A DNA stretch of 64,000 nucleotides from Ramlibacter humi. Lineage in GTDB: Bacteria > Pseudomonadota > Gammaproteobacteria > Burkholderiales > Burkholderiaceae_C. This document shows positions 1-7,186 of this stretch, piece by piece. Position 1 is the stretch's first letter. Every line of letters starts with the position of its first letter. The DNA is taken from assembly GCF_004681975.1 (NCBI RefSeq), contig NZ_SMLK01000001.1, positions 62,001-126,000 of the forward strand. The letters run 5' to 3'. A model generated the notes under the pieces. It had not been told where the DNA came from, made no database searches, and saw nothing but the letters and a program-made list of their open reading frames with translations. The translations under genes were made by a program, and so were the position numbers.

Positions 1-927
1 AAGCCTTCGGCGCGCTCGGAAGCGGGCTACCGCCTCTACGACACCGGCGACGTCGCGCGCCTGCATGCGGTGCAGGCGCTGCGCCACCTGGGCCTGCCGC
101 TGGCCGAAATCGGCCCGCTGCTGGACGGGAAGGGCGCGCCGCCGGAAGCCATCCTGGCGCAGCAGATCCAGGCGCTGGACCGCCAGGTGCGCCAGGCCAC
201 CGAACTGCGCGACCGCCTTTCGCTGCTGCGCGAAGGCCTGTTGCGCGGCGAAAGCCCTTCGCTGCAGGACTGGGTGGGCAGCCTGTCGCTGATGGCCACC
301 TATGGCCGCTACTTCGAGGCGGGCGAGCTCCAGCGCATCCTGTCGGGCTGGAACCGCAACGCGGCCGAATGGGACCAGCTGAAGGCCGGGGTGCGCGCCG
401 CCATGGATGCGGGCCTGAAGCGCGACACGATGGAAGTGCAGGCGCTCACGCGGCGCTGGATGGGCCTGGTGTACCGCGTGATGGGCGGCGACCATGACCT
501 GATGCAGCGCTGGGGCCAGATGTACCGGCGCGAGACGTCGGCGCACGGCCTGAACGGCGCGCCGCCCACGGACATGCTCGACTTCATGGAAGACTCGATC
601 GAGTTCCGCCTGGGACTGCTGCGGCAGCACTTCAGCGTGGAAGACCTGACGGCCATGCGCTGGCCCGAAGACACGGAACGGCGCCTGCAGGCCATCGAGG
701 ACGAAAGCTGCGAGGCGATGGCTGCGGGCCGCGCGCCCGCCAGCAAGCAAGCCCGTGCGCTGCGCGCGCGCTGGCAGGCGCTGCTGGGCGAAGCGGCTGG
801 CGGCGATCCGGCCCTGCTGGGCCGCATGCTCACCCTGCACCGGGCGCATCCGCTGCTGCTGGCAGGCGGCCCGCTCAGTGGCGAGGTGCGGGCCTGGCTG
901 GTGTCCGCGGGCGACCCCGGCGCTTGA
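1..927 (+). CDS. MerR-family transcriptional regulator, 5' truncated by the window edge
   Basis: The frame is open from base 1 and ends at TGA 925-927; the start lies upstream of the window. The first visible residues (SEAGYRLYDTGDVARL) match the second half of a MerR winged helix-turn-helix, followed by the usual dimerisation helix (about residues 50-80). The remaining ~220 residues are an all-helical C-terminal domain of TipAS-like length, probably the effector-binding part; I cannot name the ligand. The stop codon is embedded in the -35 box of a MerR-type promoter that drives the next gene, an MFS exporter, so regulator and target are probably adjacent. Family assignment is secure; effector unknown. 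Confidence 0.85.
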   Translation, partial: KPSARSEAGYRLYDTGDVARLHAVQALRHLGLPLAEIGPLLDGKGAPPEAILAQQIQALDRQVRQATELRDRLSLLREGLLRGESPSLQDWVGSLSLMATYGRYFEAGELQRILSGWNRNAAEWDQLKAGVRAAMDAGLKRDTMEVQALTRRWMGLVYRVMGGDHDLMQRWGQMYRRETSAHGLNGAPPTDMLDFMEDSIEFRLGLLRQHFSVEDLTAMRWPEDTERRLQAIEDESCEAMAAGRAPASKQARALRARWQALLGEAAGGDPALLGRMLTLHRAHPLLLAGGPLSGEVRAWLVSAGDPGA

Positions 928-954
928 CCCTCACGTAGCGTGAGGCTTCAGAGT
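924..954 (+). promoter_or_regulatory. MerR-type promoter and operator in front of the MFS gene
   Basis: TTGACC (924-929) is separated by 19 bp from CAGAGT (949-954). The overlong spacer holds the inverted repeat CCTCACG-TAG-CGTGAGG (929-945). A 19-bp spacer with a central dyad is the hallmark of promoters untwisted by MerR regulators. The -35 box overlaps the TGA stop of the upstream MerR gene. Regulation of the MFS gene by that MerR protein is inference. Confidence 0.75.
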
Positions 955-980
955 CCTGCCCTGATCGCAAGGACTCGAGG

Positions 981-2255
981 ATGACCCCCACCACTTCATC
1001 GCGCGCGGCGCTGTTCGCCGACCGCAACTTCCGCTGGATCGCCGCGGGCAGCGCCGTGTCGCTGCTGGGCGACCAGTTCACCGCCATCGCGCTGCCCTGG
1101 ATGGTGCTGCGCCTGACCGGCGACACCGTGGCGCTGGGGCTGGTGCTCGCGCTGATCGGCGTGCCGCGCGCCGTCTTCATCCTGGCCGGCGGCGCTCTGG
1201 TGGACCGCCTGTCGCCGCAGCGCGTGCTGATGGCCACCAAGTACGTCAACACCGCGCTGCTGGCGGTGCTGGCGTGGGGCGTCTGGGCGCACGCGCTGCC
1301 GCTGCCGGCGATCTACGCGCTGGCGCTGGCCATCGGCGTGAGCAGCGCGTTCAGCATCCCCTCGGCCACGTCGATGCTGCCGCATGCCTTGCCGCCGCAG
1401 CTGCTGCCGGGCGCCAACGGCGTGATCATGGGCCTGCGCCAGCTGAGCATGTTCGCGGGACCGCTGGCCGCCGGCCTGCTCATCGCGCTTTTCGGTGACG
1501 GCGGCAGCGGCGCGGCCGACGCCAACGGCATCGCGATCGCTTTCGCGTTCGACGCTTTCAGCTTCGCGCTGTCCGCATGGACCCTGGCCCAGGTGCGCAC
1601 CCGCGCTCCCGGCGCGCCGGCCGCTGTGCAGAACCTCTGGTCGTCCATCGTGCAGGGCCTGCGCCATGTGTGGAACGACGCGCAGCTGCGCACCTGCTAC
1701 CTGTACTGGACCGCGGTGGCGCTGCTGGTGATGGGGCCGCTGCACATCGCGCTGCCCGTGCTGGCCAACAGCCGGCCCGAACTGGGCGCCGGCGCGCTGG
1801 GCCTGATGGCGGGCGCGCACGGCGCGGGCACGCTGCTGGGCATGGGGGCCGCCGGCAGCGGCGCGAAGCTGCGCATCGGCACCCTCGGCACCAGCGTGCT
1901 GCTGGCCGACGTGCTGATCGGCCTGCTGTTCATGCCCTTGGGCGGCATCCACGCCGCGTGGCAAGGCGCGACGCTGATGGTGCTGGTGGGCGTGCTGGGC
2001 GGCTTCATGCAGGTGGCCATCTTCACCTGGGTGCAGCGCCGTGTGCCGCAAGCGATGCTGGGCCGCGCGATGAGCCTGTTCATGTTCATCTTCATGGGGC
2101 TGGTGCCGGTGGCATCGGCCGCCGCGGGGTGGGTGATGAAGTGGGTGCCGCTGCCGATGCTGTTCGCCGGGTGCGGGGCGATGCTGGTGGCGGCCGCGGG
2201 GTTGGCGTGGGTGGCTACGCCGATCCGGCAGGTGAATGACGTGGCGGTGGCGTGA
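981..2255 (+). CDS. MFS transporter, probable drug/metabolite exporter
   Basis: A 424-residue protein with about 10-12 predicted hydrophobic helices spread over the whole length, the normal size for the major facilitator superfamily. A motif A-like loop ([14 protein letters not shown], about residues 71-84) lies between helices 2 and 3. The start ATG at 981 follows GGACTCGAGG. It is an inner-membrane secondary transporter of the multidrug/siderophore-exporter type; the substrate is unknown. A MerR-type promoter lies directly upstream, so inducible efflux is a reasonable inference. Its 3' end overlaps the convergent integrase gene by 41 bp. Confidence 0.85.
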   Translation: MTPTTSSRAALFADRNFRWIAAGSAVSLLGDQFTAIALPWMVLRLTGDTVALGLVLALIGVPRAVFILAGGALVDRLSPQRVLMATKYVNTALLAVLAWGVWAHALPLPAIYALALAIGVSSAFSIPSATSMLPHALPPQLLPGANGVIMGLRQLSMFAGPLAAGLLIALFGDGGSGAADANGIAIAFAFDAFSFALSAWTLAQVRTRAPGAPAAVQNLWSSIVQGLRHVWNDAQLRTCYLYWTAVALLVMGPLHIALPVLANSRPELGAGALGLMAGAHGAGTLLGMGAAGSGAKLRIGTLGTSVLLADVLIGLLFMPLGGIHAAWQGATLMVLVGVLGGFMQVAIFTWVQRRVPQAMLGRAMSLFMFIFMGLVPVASAAAGWVMKWVPLPMLFAGCGAMLVAAAGLAWVATPIRQVNDVAVA

Positions 2256-3266
2256 GGGCGGGCGGCGGCAGCCGGTCCAGTGGGCCGGCCGTGCCGCCGG
2301 CCGCCACCTTCAGCACGTGCGTGTAGATCATGGTCGTGCTCACGTCGCTGTGCCCCAGCAGCTCTTGCACCGTGCGGATGTCGGTGCAGGTCTGGAGCAG
2401 GTGCGTGGGGAAGCTGTGGCGCAGCGTGTGCGCGGTCACGCGCTGATGCAGGCCGGCGATGGCCGACGCGGCCCGTAGCGCGCGCTGGAGCCGATCTTCA
2501 TGGACGTGGTGGAGCCGTTCGGCTCCGCTGCGCGGGTCGGAAGACGTTGAAGGCGAGGGAAACGCCCAGAACCACCCCCAGGTGCGCCCAACGTTCGGAT
2601 ACTTCCTCTCCAGTGCGTACGGCACTTCCACGCCCGGCGCATGCGCCAACCGGTCCTGGCGCCAAAGCGTTTGTGCGAGTACCAGCTGAGACTGCAGTTC
2701 GCCGGCGATGGACAGCGGCAGCATCACGACACGGTCTTTCGCGCCCTTGGCCTCGCGCACGACGATGACGCGGCGGTGGAAGTCGATGTCCTTGACGCGC
2801 AAACGCAGAACTTCCATCAGCCGCATGCCGGTGCCATAGAGCAGGCGAGCCAGCAGGGCGGCTGCCCCTGCATGGCATCCAGCAGACGATGCACTTCCGA
2901 GTGCGACAGCACCGCAGGAATGCGCTTACGCGCCGGTGGCCGTTGCAATTGCGCCATCCATGGCAGCTCCTGCCCGAGCACGTGCCGGTAGAGAAAGAGC
3001 AAGGCGCTCAGCGCTTGCTTGTGAGTGGACGGGGAGACGCGCCGGTCCGCCGCCAGCATGATGAGGAACCTTCCGACCTCGGGGCCACCCAGATTCTTTG
3101 GGTGGCGCAGGTCATGCCAACGCACGAAGTACTTGACCCAGTACACGTAGGCGCGTCCGGCGCGCAGACTGAGGTGGCGGTGGCGTGCTTGTGCGCGGAC
3201 CTGGTCGAGCAGGCGCGGCTGATGTGAAGGCAGCTGGGCGTCCGTTGGCGCTGGGGAGGGAAGCAT
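2215..3266 (-). pseudogene. intI: integron integrase (tyrosine recombinase), frameshifted
   Basis: Residues from 3266 downward (LLDQVRAQARHRHLSLRAGRAYVYW) are the core-binding N-terminus of IntI. The frame then shifts by one missing base near 2856-2861, after MQGQP, and continues as the catalytic domain ([19 protein letters not shown]). All tyrosine-recombinase residues are readable across the two frames: the first Arg, the Lys of [13 protein letters not shown], the His of LLGHSD and the Tyr of MIYTH. The IntI-specific [12 protein letters not shown] insert is present. Oddities are FPTH where FATH is usual, and LQTCTD. The end overlaps the MFS gene. A sequencing error is possible, but eroded attC sites downstream fit real decay. 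Confidence 0.85.
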
Positions 3267-3361
3267 GCTCCCGGAACGGCTTCGCGTGGAGAAGGTTGGC
3301 CGCGTTTCGTTGACAACGGAACCTGCTCCAGGCGCGTTGCTGCCCCTCGGAACGGGTTGGC

Positions 3362-3389
3362 TTGTGTGCTGTTTCAGGGTGCGTATAGT
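3362..3389 (+). promoter_or_regulatory. candidate Pc cassette promoter
   Basis: TTGTGT (3362-3367), a 16-bp spacer and TATAGT (3384-3389) point toward the cassettes, between the integrase start and attI, which is where a Pc promoter often sits. The spacer is one base short of ideal. Function is inferred from position. Confidence 0.45.
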
Positions 3390-3439
3390 CGTACCTGAAT
3401 AACCAAAGGGGGAGGGAAAAGTCTTGAAGCATCAACGAC

Positions 3440-3518
3440 ATGCAGTCTTCGTGAGGACGAGGTTATTCGGCATCTGCGGCTTTGCAGGTTCCGACATGCG
3501 CTCCAAATTACGTTAGAC
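3440..3518 (+). other. attI recombination site
   Basis: GTTAGAC at 3512-3518 fits the GTTRRRY crossover core and is followed 7 bp later by the first cassette ORF. Bases TTAGAC that follow the cut are complementary to the R'' core GTCTAAC (3993-3999) that closes the same cassette, as expected for a circularisable cassette. The upstream limit of attI is approximate. Confidence 0.7.
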
Positions 3519-3524
3519 GGCACG

Positions 3525-3998
3525 ATGCGCATCGCGATCAACTACCGACTCACGGGCACAGGTTGGTCCGAATGCGTGATCTCGTGCGACGAGAAGTCTT
3601 GTGTCACGACCGCCTCTTACCTCTCAGATGCGCTGGGGAATCTGGTGCGCGCTGCTGTGGCGGTGCTCTCAGGGTTCAGTGCCCTGATATTCAGCTTTGA
3701 GGAGGAGCCTGGCGAGTACCGCTGGGTGATTCGCAGCGCGCGATTGAACGAGATCGACGTCGCCGTGCTGGAATTTCCTGACCTATATGGCGGGCGGCCT
3801 GACCACGAAGGCAAGGAGCTGCTTCGAATCCGGTGCATTCCGGAGGACTTTGCGCAGGCAGTCTATGAAGCGGCTGCTCGCGTTCTGGGGGAGGAAGGTG
3901 AGACCGGCTATGCCGAAAAGTGGTCCGAACACGAGTTCCCCACTCATCAGCTCGTAGAGCTTGGGCGCCTGCTGGAGAAGTTGGGCCATGCCGTCTAA
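3525..3998 (+). CDS. integron cassette 1: uncharacterised 157-aa protein
   Basis: I do not recognise the family. The protein is soluble and slightly acidic, with an N-terminal beta-rich half (MRIAINYRLTGTGWSECVIS) and a helical C-terminus (LVELGRLLEKLGHAV); it has no signal peptide or membrane helix. The overall look, including EEPGEYRWVIRSARLNEID, is that of an immunity or small cytosolic domain, but I cannot name a function. The ATG lies 7 bp after the attI core with no clear ribosome site, so it may depend on Pc-driven leader translation. The stop codon TAA is part of the attC R'' core. It is the promoter-proximal and therefore probably most recently inserted or best expressed cassette. 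Confidence 0.75.
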   Translation: MRIAINYRLTGTGWSECVISCDEKSCVTTASYLSDALGNLVRAAVAVLSGFSALIFSFEEEPGEYRWVIRSARLNEIDVAVLEFPDLYGGRPDHEGKELLRIRCIPEDFAQAVYEAAARVLGEEGETGYAEKWSEHEFPTHQLVELGRLLEKLGHAV

Positions 3999-4082
3999 CA
4001 GGTCGTTCGACTCGGACACCGGAGTGCTTGCCTGCGCTGCGCGCACTCGCTTCCCCGGCGCCGGTCAACTCCAACGTTAGGC
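3993..4082 (+). repeat. attC site of cassette 1
   Basis: A 90-bp site with R'' GTCTAAC (3993-3999) and R' GTTAGGC (4076-4082). Left arm AGGTCGTTCGACTCGGAC pairs imperfectly with right arm GCCGGTCAACTCCAACG, leaving unpaired bases on one strand as in active attC hairpins. The centre is a short GCGC-rich stem. Confidence 0.88.
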
Positions 4083-4116
4083 GGCAAAGTCCGACATCGC
4101 GACAGAATCCACCATC

Positions 4117-4539
4117 ATGAAATTGGGTGAACTCAAGTCCCTGGGTCACAATATTGCCGGCTCTTTGGCAAGCGGCATCGGACTGATGATTGGCGTTTAC
4201 GACATGAACGTTTTTGCCGAAGCCTCGTCGTCATCGGAGGGATTCGTCACTGTGGACTTCCTGAACGCTTCATCTACAGGCGCTTCCGTTTCTGCCAAGC
4301 TCGGTCGCGCCATTGTCTTGTACAAGGATGCCTTGCCAGCGTTGTGCGCAAAGCATGGTCTGGACCTTGGTGAGATCAAGATCGTTCAGGTGCGGTACGG
4401 AGTCGACCCAGTGTACGGTCCTCATTTCACAGTCACGGTTGAAACTGCGGACGGCCGCCGTTCCGCAGATCAGTACCTCGGAGTACCCGGAAGGCGTTTG
4501 CGCCGAGGCCATTCCAGCAGACTTAGGGACAGCCACTAG
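4117..4539 (+). CDS. integron cassette 2: uncharacterised protein, possible 3' frameshift
   Basis: This frame gives 140 residues beginning MKLGELKSLGHNIAGSLASG; a glycine-rich start and a mixed alpha/beta body, with no recognised domain. The last ~25 residues are Arg-rich and unlike the rest. A second frame (shift of one base near 4455-4475) gives a more protein-like end, YPEGVCAEAIPADLGTATSE, and stops at TAG 4553-4555 inside the attC core. Cassettes 1, 3 and 6 also stop inside that core. The intact gene was therefore probably 4117-4555. Function unknown. Confidence 0.65.
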   Translation: MKLGELKSLGHNIAGSLASGIGLMIGVYDMNVFAEASSSSEGFVTVDFLNASSTGASVSAKLGRAIVLYKDALPALCAKHGLDLGEIKIVQVRYGVDPVYGPHFTVTVETADGRRSADQYLGVPGRRLRRGHSSRLRDSH

Positions 4540-4549
4540 TGAAGTTGCC

Positions 4550-4639
4550 GCCTAGCAAGTTGTTCGACGCGGACGCACAAGTGCGTCCGCGCTTTCAGCG
4601 CTCCTGGTGCTTGTGCGCCGGTCAACTCCGACGTTAGAG
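4550..4639 (+). repeat. attC site of cassette 2
   Basis: A 90-bp site. R'' is GCCTAGC (4550-4556), one base off the complement of this cassette's own leading TTAGGC (4077-4082). R' is GTTAGAG (4633-4639), with G instead of a pyrimidine at the last base. Arms GTTGTTCGACGCGGAC and GCCGGTCAACTCCGACG are conserved, with a central stem GCACAAGTGCGTCC. Confidence 0.85.
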
Positions 4640-4646
4640 CTCACTG

Positions 4647-5168
4647 GTGACACACACATTCACCCTCTCCCGAAGCGACTTCACCTCGTTCCAGCGGCAG
4701 GTCGTGAAAGTCCTACGAAAGACAGTACCTCGTAGCTGGGCTTTCCTGCTGCAAATGGCTGTTTGGCTATTTATCGGCTTGGCGGTGTCGACCTATCTCC
4801 GACTGTACGACGCAGCCTCCGAGTACCGGCGCCCGCTCGCCATCGTTGGCGGACTGACTGTCCTCGCCGTGGTGGTATTTGTGCTCGCGAGGGTCGCGCC
4901 TGGCCGAATCGTTCAGAAGCACCTCCTCAGGGACAACGGTTCGCTCCTCTCTCCGCAGACCATCACTCTTGACGAGGAGGGGCTTGTTGTGATCACGCTC
5001 GAAGGTCAGGGGTCGTCCCGGTTTGCGTGGGCCGCTTTCATCGGACGTACCGAGGATGAGCGCAACGTGTATCTATTCCTTGAGCCAAGCTACGGGTTCA
5101 TCATTCCGAAGACCGCGATCGCCGGCGCAGGGCAAGAACTGGTTGGGCGGAAGCTCCGTGAGCTCTAA
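4647..5168 (+). CDS. integron cassette 3: two-helix membrane protein, YcxB-like
   Basis: A 173-residue protein starting at GTG 4647. After a ~35-residue cytosolic N-terminus there are two membrane helices (about 38-53 and 66-88), then a ~90-residue soluble beta-rich tail (ITLDEEGLVVITLEGQGSSR, then YLFLEPSYGFIIPKTAI). This plan, including the phrase FIIPK near the end, resembles the YcxB-like family of bacterial membrane proteins, whose function is unknown. The stop TAA overlaps the attC core. Its core CTCTAAC complements the unusual TTAGAG at the start of this cassette, confirming the cassette limits. Confidence 0.72.
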   Translation: MTHTFTLSRSDFTSFQRQVVKVLRKTVPRSWAFLLQMAVWLFIGLAVSTYLRLYDAASEYRRPLAIVGGLTVLAVVVFVLARVAPGRIVQKHLLRDNGSLLSPQTITLDEEGLVVITLEGQGSSRFAWAAFIGRTEDERNVYLFLEPSYGFIIPKTAIAGAGQELVGRKLREL

Positions 5169-5276
5169 CAGGTCGTTCGACGCGGACACGGAGCGGCATT
5201 GCGCCGCGAAGCGTGCTTGTGAGCGTACGCCTCGCGGCGCAATGCCGCCGCGCGCCGGTCAACTCCAACGTTAGAC
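5163..5276 (+). repeat. attC site of cassette 3
   Basis: A 114-bp site with R'' CTCTAAC (5163-5169) and R' GTTAGAC (5270-5276). Arms AGGTCGTTCGACGCGGACAC and GCCGGTCAACTCCAACG match the other sites. A long central stem (GCGGCATTGCGCCGCGA against TCGCGGCGCAATGCCGC) explains the extra length. Confidence 0.88.
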
Positions 5277-5294
5277 CTCACTAGTGAGTGCCTG

Positions 5295-5630
5295 ATGGAG
5301 TTCAACCGTTCCGAGCGAACCATTCTTCGAGAACTCGCCTCCGAGGTGTACGAGGCGGAGGCCCGGAAGGTCCTTGCAGAATTGGACGCCTCGTTCCGCG
5401 AATGGCGCAAGAAGCAAAGGCTCAGCTCGGACCTGTTGGCGGACATCCATGCGTTCCACCAACGTGATTCGCGTGATCTCTGGGCTACGTACCAGGGATT
5501 GGACGACGCTACGGTTGTCGCGCGTGGAGTAGCGTTTGGCTTCCTGCCGAAGAAGAAGGTCCCGAGCCAGATCCTCCAGAAGTTGGACCTGGAGTTCTGG
5601 AAGGGCATGGCACGTGAAAGGCGCGGGTGA
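5295..5630 (+). CDS. integron cassette 4: uncharacterised 111-aa protein
   Basis: A strongly helical, charged soluble protein (RTILRELASEVYEAEARKVL, later FREWRKKQRLSSDLLADIHA and WKGMARERRG). It has no signal peptide, membrane helix or recognised domain; the alternating charge suggests a helical bundle or coiled coil. The ATG at 5295 comes 19 bp after the cassette junction, and the TGA stop lies 1 bp before the R'' core. Its attC has lost the right-hand core, so it is now fused with the next gene into a two-gene unit. Function unknown. Confidence 0.7.
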   Translation: MEFNRSERTILRELASEVYEAEARKVLAELDASFREWRKKQRLSSDLLADIHAFHQRDSRDLWATYQGLDDATVVARGVAFGFLPKKKVPSQILQKLDLEFWKGMARERRG

Positions 5631-5631
5631 T

Positions 5632-5737
5632 GTCCAACAGGTTGGTCGACTCGGACACGTTGCGGCAAGGAGCCGCACAGTGCCGTTGGAAATCCTGCAC
5701 CGTGCGGCCCCTTGCCGCAACGTGCCGGTCACCGCAG
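5632..5737 (+). repeat. damaged attC site of cassette 4 (no R' core)
   Basis: R'' GTCCAAC (5632-5638), the left arm AGGTTGGTCGACTCGGACAC and a nearly perfect 23-bp stem (GTTGCGGCAAGG against CCTTGCCGCAAC) are present. After CCGGTCA the expected remainder of the right arm and the GTTRRRY core are missing, and cassette 5 coding sequence begins almost at once. A deletion of about 15-20 bp is the simplest explanation. Confidence 0.7.
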
Positions 5738-6076
5738 ATGGCACATCCGATCACTCGTGCGTTTGTGCAACTGGCCACCGTGACAGCCCTGGCGGCGGTG
5801 GTGCTCATTGCGTACGCTTGGTTCGCAGAGTCGCGCGGGGAGTCGCGAGCTCGTGAATTTTGCGATCACGTCAGAATTGGAGAGAGTTCGGCGACGCTGC
5901 TGGAGCGGGCGTACGCTGCAGGCGCAGATCGACGGCAAACTCGATGGCTGAAGGTAGGAGCGGAGGAGCCTTGGCTTCCCGTCACATTCACCGGGGCGAC
6001 TCCGCTGTCTCGCCACATCTGCTCGGTTCGCGGAAGCAGTGTGGTGAGCGAGTCCCGCTATGTCTACCTCGACTAA
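5738..6076 (+). CDS. integron cassette 5: small membrane-anchored protein
   Basis: 112 residues. An N-terminal hydrophobic helix (FVQLATVTALAAVVLIAYAW, about 9-28) anchors a periplasmic or cytosolic domain with two cysteines (EFCDHV and HICSVRG). I chose ATG 5738 because an in-frame upstream extension would run through the attC hairpin of cassette 4. No family recognised; a type II single-span topology is likely. It lacks its own leading TTRRRY, lost with the upstream attC core, so it is no longer an independent cassette. The stop TAA lies 3 bp before the next R'' core. Confidence 0.65.
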   Translation: MAHPITRAFVQLATVTALAAVVLIAYAWFAESRGESRAREFCDHVRIGESSATLLERAYAAGADRRQTRWLKVGAEEPWLPVTFTGATPLSRHICSVRGSSVVSESRYVYLD

Positions 6077-6079
6077 GCG

Positions 6080-6193
6080 GTCTAATAGGTCGGTCGAGGC
6101 CGACACCCAGCAGCAAGGCGCCGCGAGGGGCCGTCGGATGTTCTGCACCTCGCGGCGCCTTGCCGCTGGGTGCGGCTCACCTTCACGTTAGAT
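6080..6193 (+). repeat. attC site of cassette 5
   Basis: A 114-bp site with R'' GTCTAAT (6080-6086, last base changed) and R' GTTAGAT (6187-6193). A 25-bp stem (AGCAAGGCGCCGCGAGG against CCTCGCGGCGCCTTGC) has one mismatch. The right arm reads GCTCACCTTCACG instead of GTCAACTCCAACG, so the site is somewhat degraded. Confidence 0.8.
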
Positions 6194-6206
6194 CGCAAGA
6201 TCAGCC

Positions 6207-6635
6207 ATGTCCCGCAAGTTTGGCACTGCCTCGCTAATCATCGCAGTCTTCTCGTGCCTTGGTCTCGTGTCCGTTTGGCACATAGGCCGCTTAGGAGTAC
6301 TGTTTGGCGGTAAATTGCTCGCCTTGGTTGAGTGGCTCGGACTGGTGACGTCGAATCCCTACGCAGTCTTGAAGTCGAGCAGTGTCTTTTCGTTGAACGA
6401 CGCCAACGCTGTTCTCTGGTTCACCTGGTTTGCGGTCGCGATGGCGCTTACGGCAGTTGCTCTCGCACTCTGGGCGGAGTTTCGGGGCGAATCGAGTGCC
6501 AATTCCGCGGCAGGTTTCACCGTCGCTCTTCTCGGGATCGGCATCTTCCACCCACCTTCTGGTTTGGTCGGAGGCTTGCTTGGTCTTGCAGCGCTCTCGG
6601 TGGTGCGGCGAAGGAGGGACGCCAGTGCGATCTAA
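6207..6635 (+). CDS. integron cassette 6: polytopic membrane protein of unknown function
   Basis: 142 residues with three to four hydrophobic segments (about 9-27, 67-88 and 103-132), a short basic tail (RRRRDAS) and no recognised motif. The first segment, SLIIAVFSCLGLVSVW, may be a signal anchor. ATG 6207 is 14 bp after the attC core. The TAA stop is part of the R'' core ATCTAAC (6630-6636), which is an exact complement of this cassette's leading TTAGAT plus G, so the gene and its attC belong together. Membrane proteins are common among unknown cassette products; function cannot be stated. Confidence 0.7.
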   Translation: MSRKFGTASLIIAVFSCLGLVSVWHIGRLGVLFGGKLLALVEWLGLVTSNPYAVLKSSSVFSLNDANAVLWFTWFAVAMALTAVALALWAEFRGESSANSAAGFTVALLGIGIFHPPSGLVGGLLGLAALSVVRRRRDASAI

Positions 6636-6665
6636 CTGGTCGTTCGACACGGACACGGAGCCTGC
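6630..6665 (+). repeat. half attC site of cassette 6
   Basis: R'' ATCTAAC (6630-6636) and the left arm TGGTCGTTCGACACGGACAC are intact. No matching right arm or GTTRRRY core follows within the next 80 bp, so the right half has been deleted or overwritten. Confidence 0.65.
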
Positions 6666-6737
6666 CTCGCTTTCGTTGACACTCTTGCCCAATGGAGAGA
6701 GTGGTGCAAGCCGCCGGCTGCCTCTATGCTAGGTCTC

Positions 6738-6977
6738 ATGAAAATCTTTGGCTATCCGGCAGGCGCGCCCTTGAACGACCATGGGCTCGTTGAACTGGAA
6801 GAGGTGTCCTTTGCGGCTGATGCAGATGCGCTGCGCTTGATCGCCGCATACCTGCTTTCGGCCGCGGACGGGATGGACGCGGCTGGAGCCAAATTCGGGC
6901 ACGTGCATGCACAGGACGAGGTCCAGGGGTGGTCCGCCACCTGGCCCGACGTCATTGTGGCCCGGGGTGACCGTTAG
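6738..6977 (+). CDS. integron-region gene: Imm32-like small protein
   Basis: 79 residues from ATG 6738 (an in-frame ATG at 6726 would add four). The order MKIFGYP, then GLVELEEVSF, then a helix LRLIAAYLLSAADGMD, then FGHVHAQDE and PDVIVA resembles the Imm32 family of immunity proteins associated with polymorphic toxins, by memory of the family pattern. No toxin gene is adjacent. The stop TAG overlaps GTTAGGC (6973-6979), which could be a cassette junction. It may protect against a toxin delivered by neighbours, but immunity activity is inference only. Confidence 0.55.
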   Translation: MKIFGYPAGAPLNDHGLVELEEVSFAADADALRLIAAYLLSAADGMDAAGAKFGHVHAQDEVQGWSATWPDVIVARGDR

Positions 6978-6982
6978 GCCTC

Positions 6983-7147
6983 ATGTACAAGCTCTCTCAT
7001 CTCGTCGACGGCCGCTGGACGCAGCACTCCTGCAAGCCGGCGTTCTCCGTCGGGCGCAAACCATCAGGTCGCGTGGAGAACGTGTGCAACGACGCGGACG
7101 CCGGCGCTTGGAACATCAATGCGCAAGAGGCGACAAGACTGCTTTGA
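6983..7147 (+). CDS. short uncharacterised ORF (54 aa) in the integron
   Basis: ATG 6983 lies four bases after a GTTAGGC core and the frame ends TGA 7145-7147. The product begins MYKLSHLVDGRWTQHSCKPA and contains two cysteines and a Trp-Asn motif (GAWNINAQEAT). No known family. Position right after a possible cassette junction is typical for cassette genes, which supports it being real; the absence of a clear ribosome site and its small size weaken it. Confidence 0.4.
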   Translation: MYKLSHLVDGRWTQHSCKPAFSVGRKPSGRVENVCNDADAGAWNINAQEATRLL

Positions 7148-7186
7148 GACGTTCTTCCCCCGGGAACCCTAGGTCATCAATCCGCC

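Noticed and set aside
996-2051. Long antisense open frame opposite the MFS gene, and similar ones opposite the histidine kinases, the oxidoreductase and the antiporter (for example 26006-28381 and 56984-60184)
   Set aside because: His/Arg/Gln/Ala-rich or Ser/Arg/Pro-rich translations with no domain; they are by-products of high GC in the third codon position of the true genes.
3310-3315. TTGACA as -35 box of a cassette promoter
   Set aside because: No acceptable -10 box lies 16-19 bp downstream; the pair at 3362/3384 is better.
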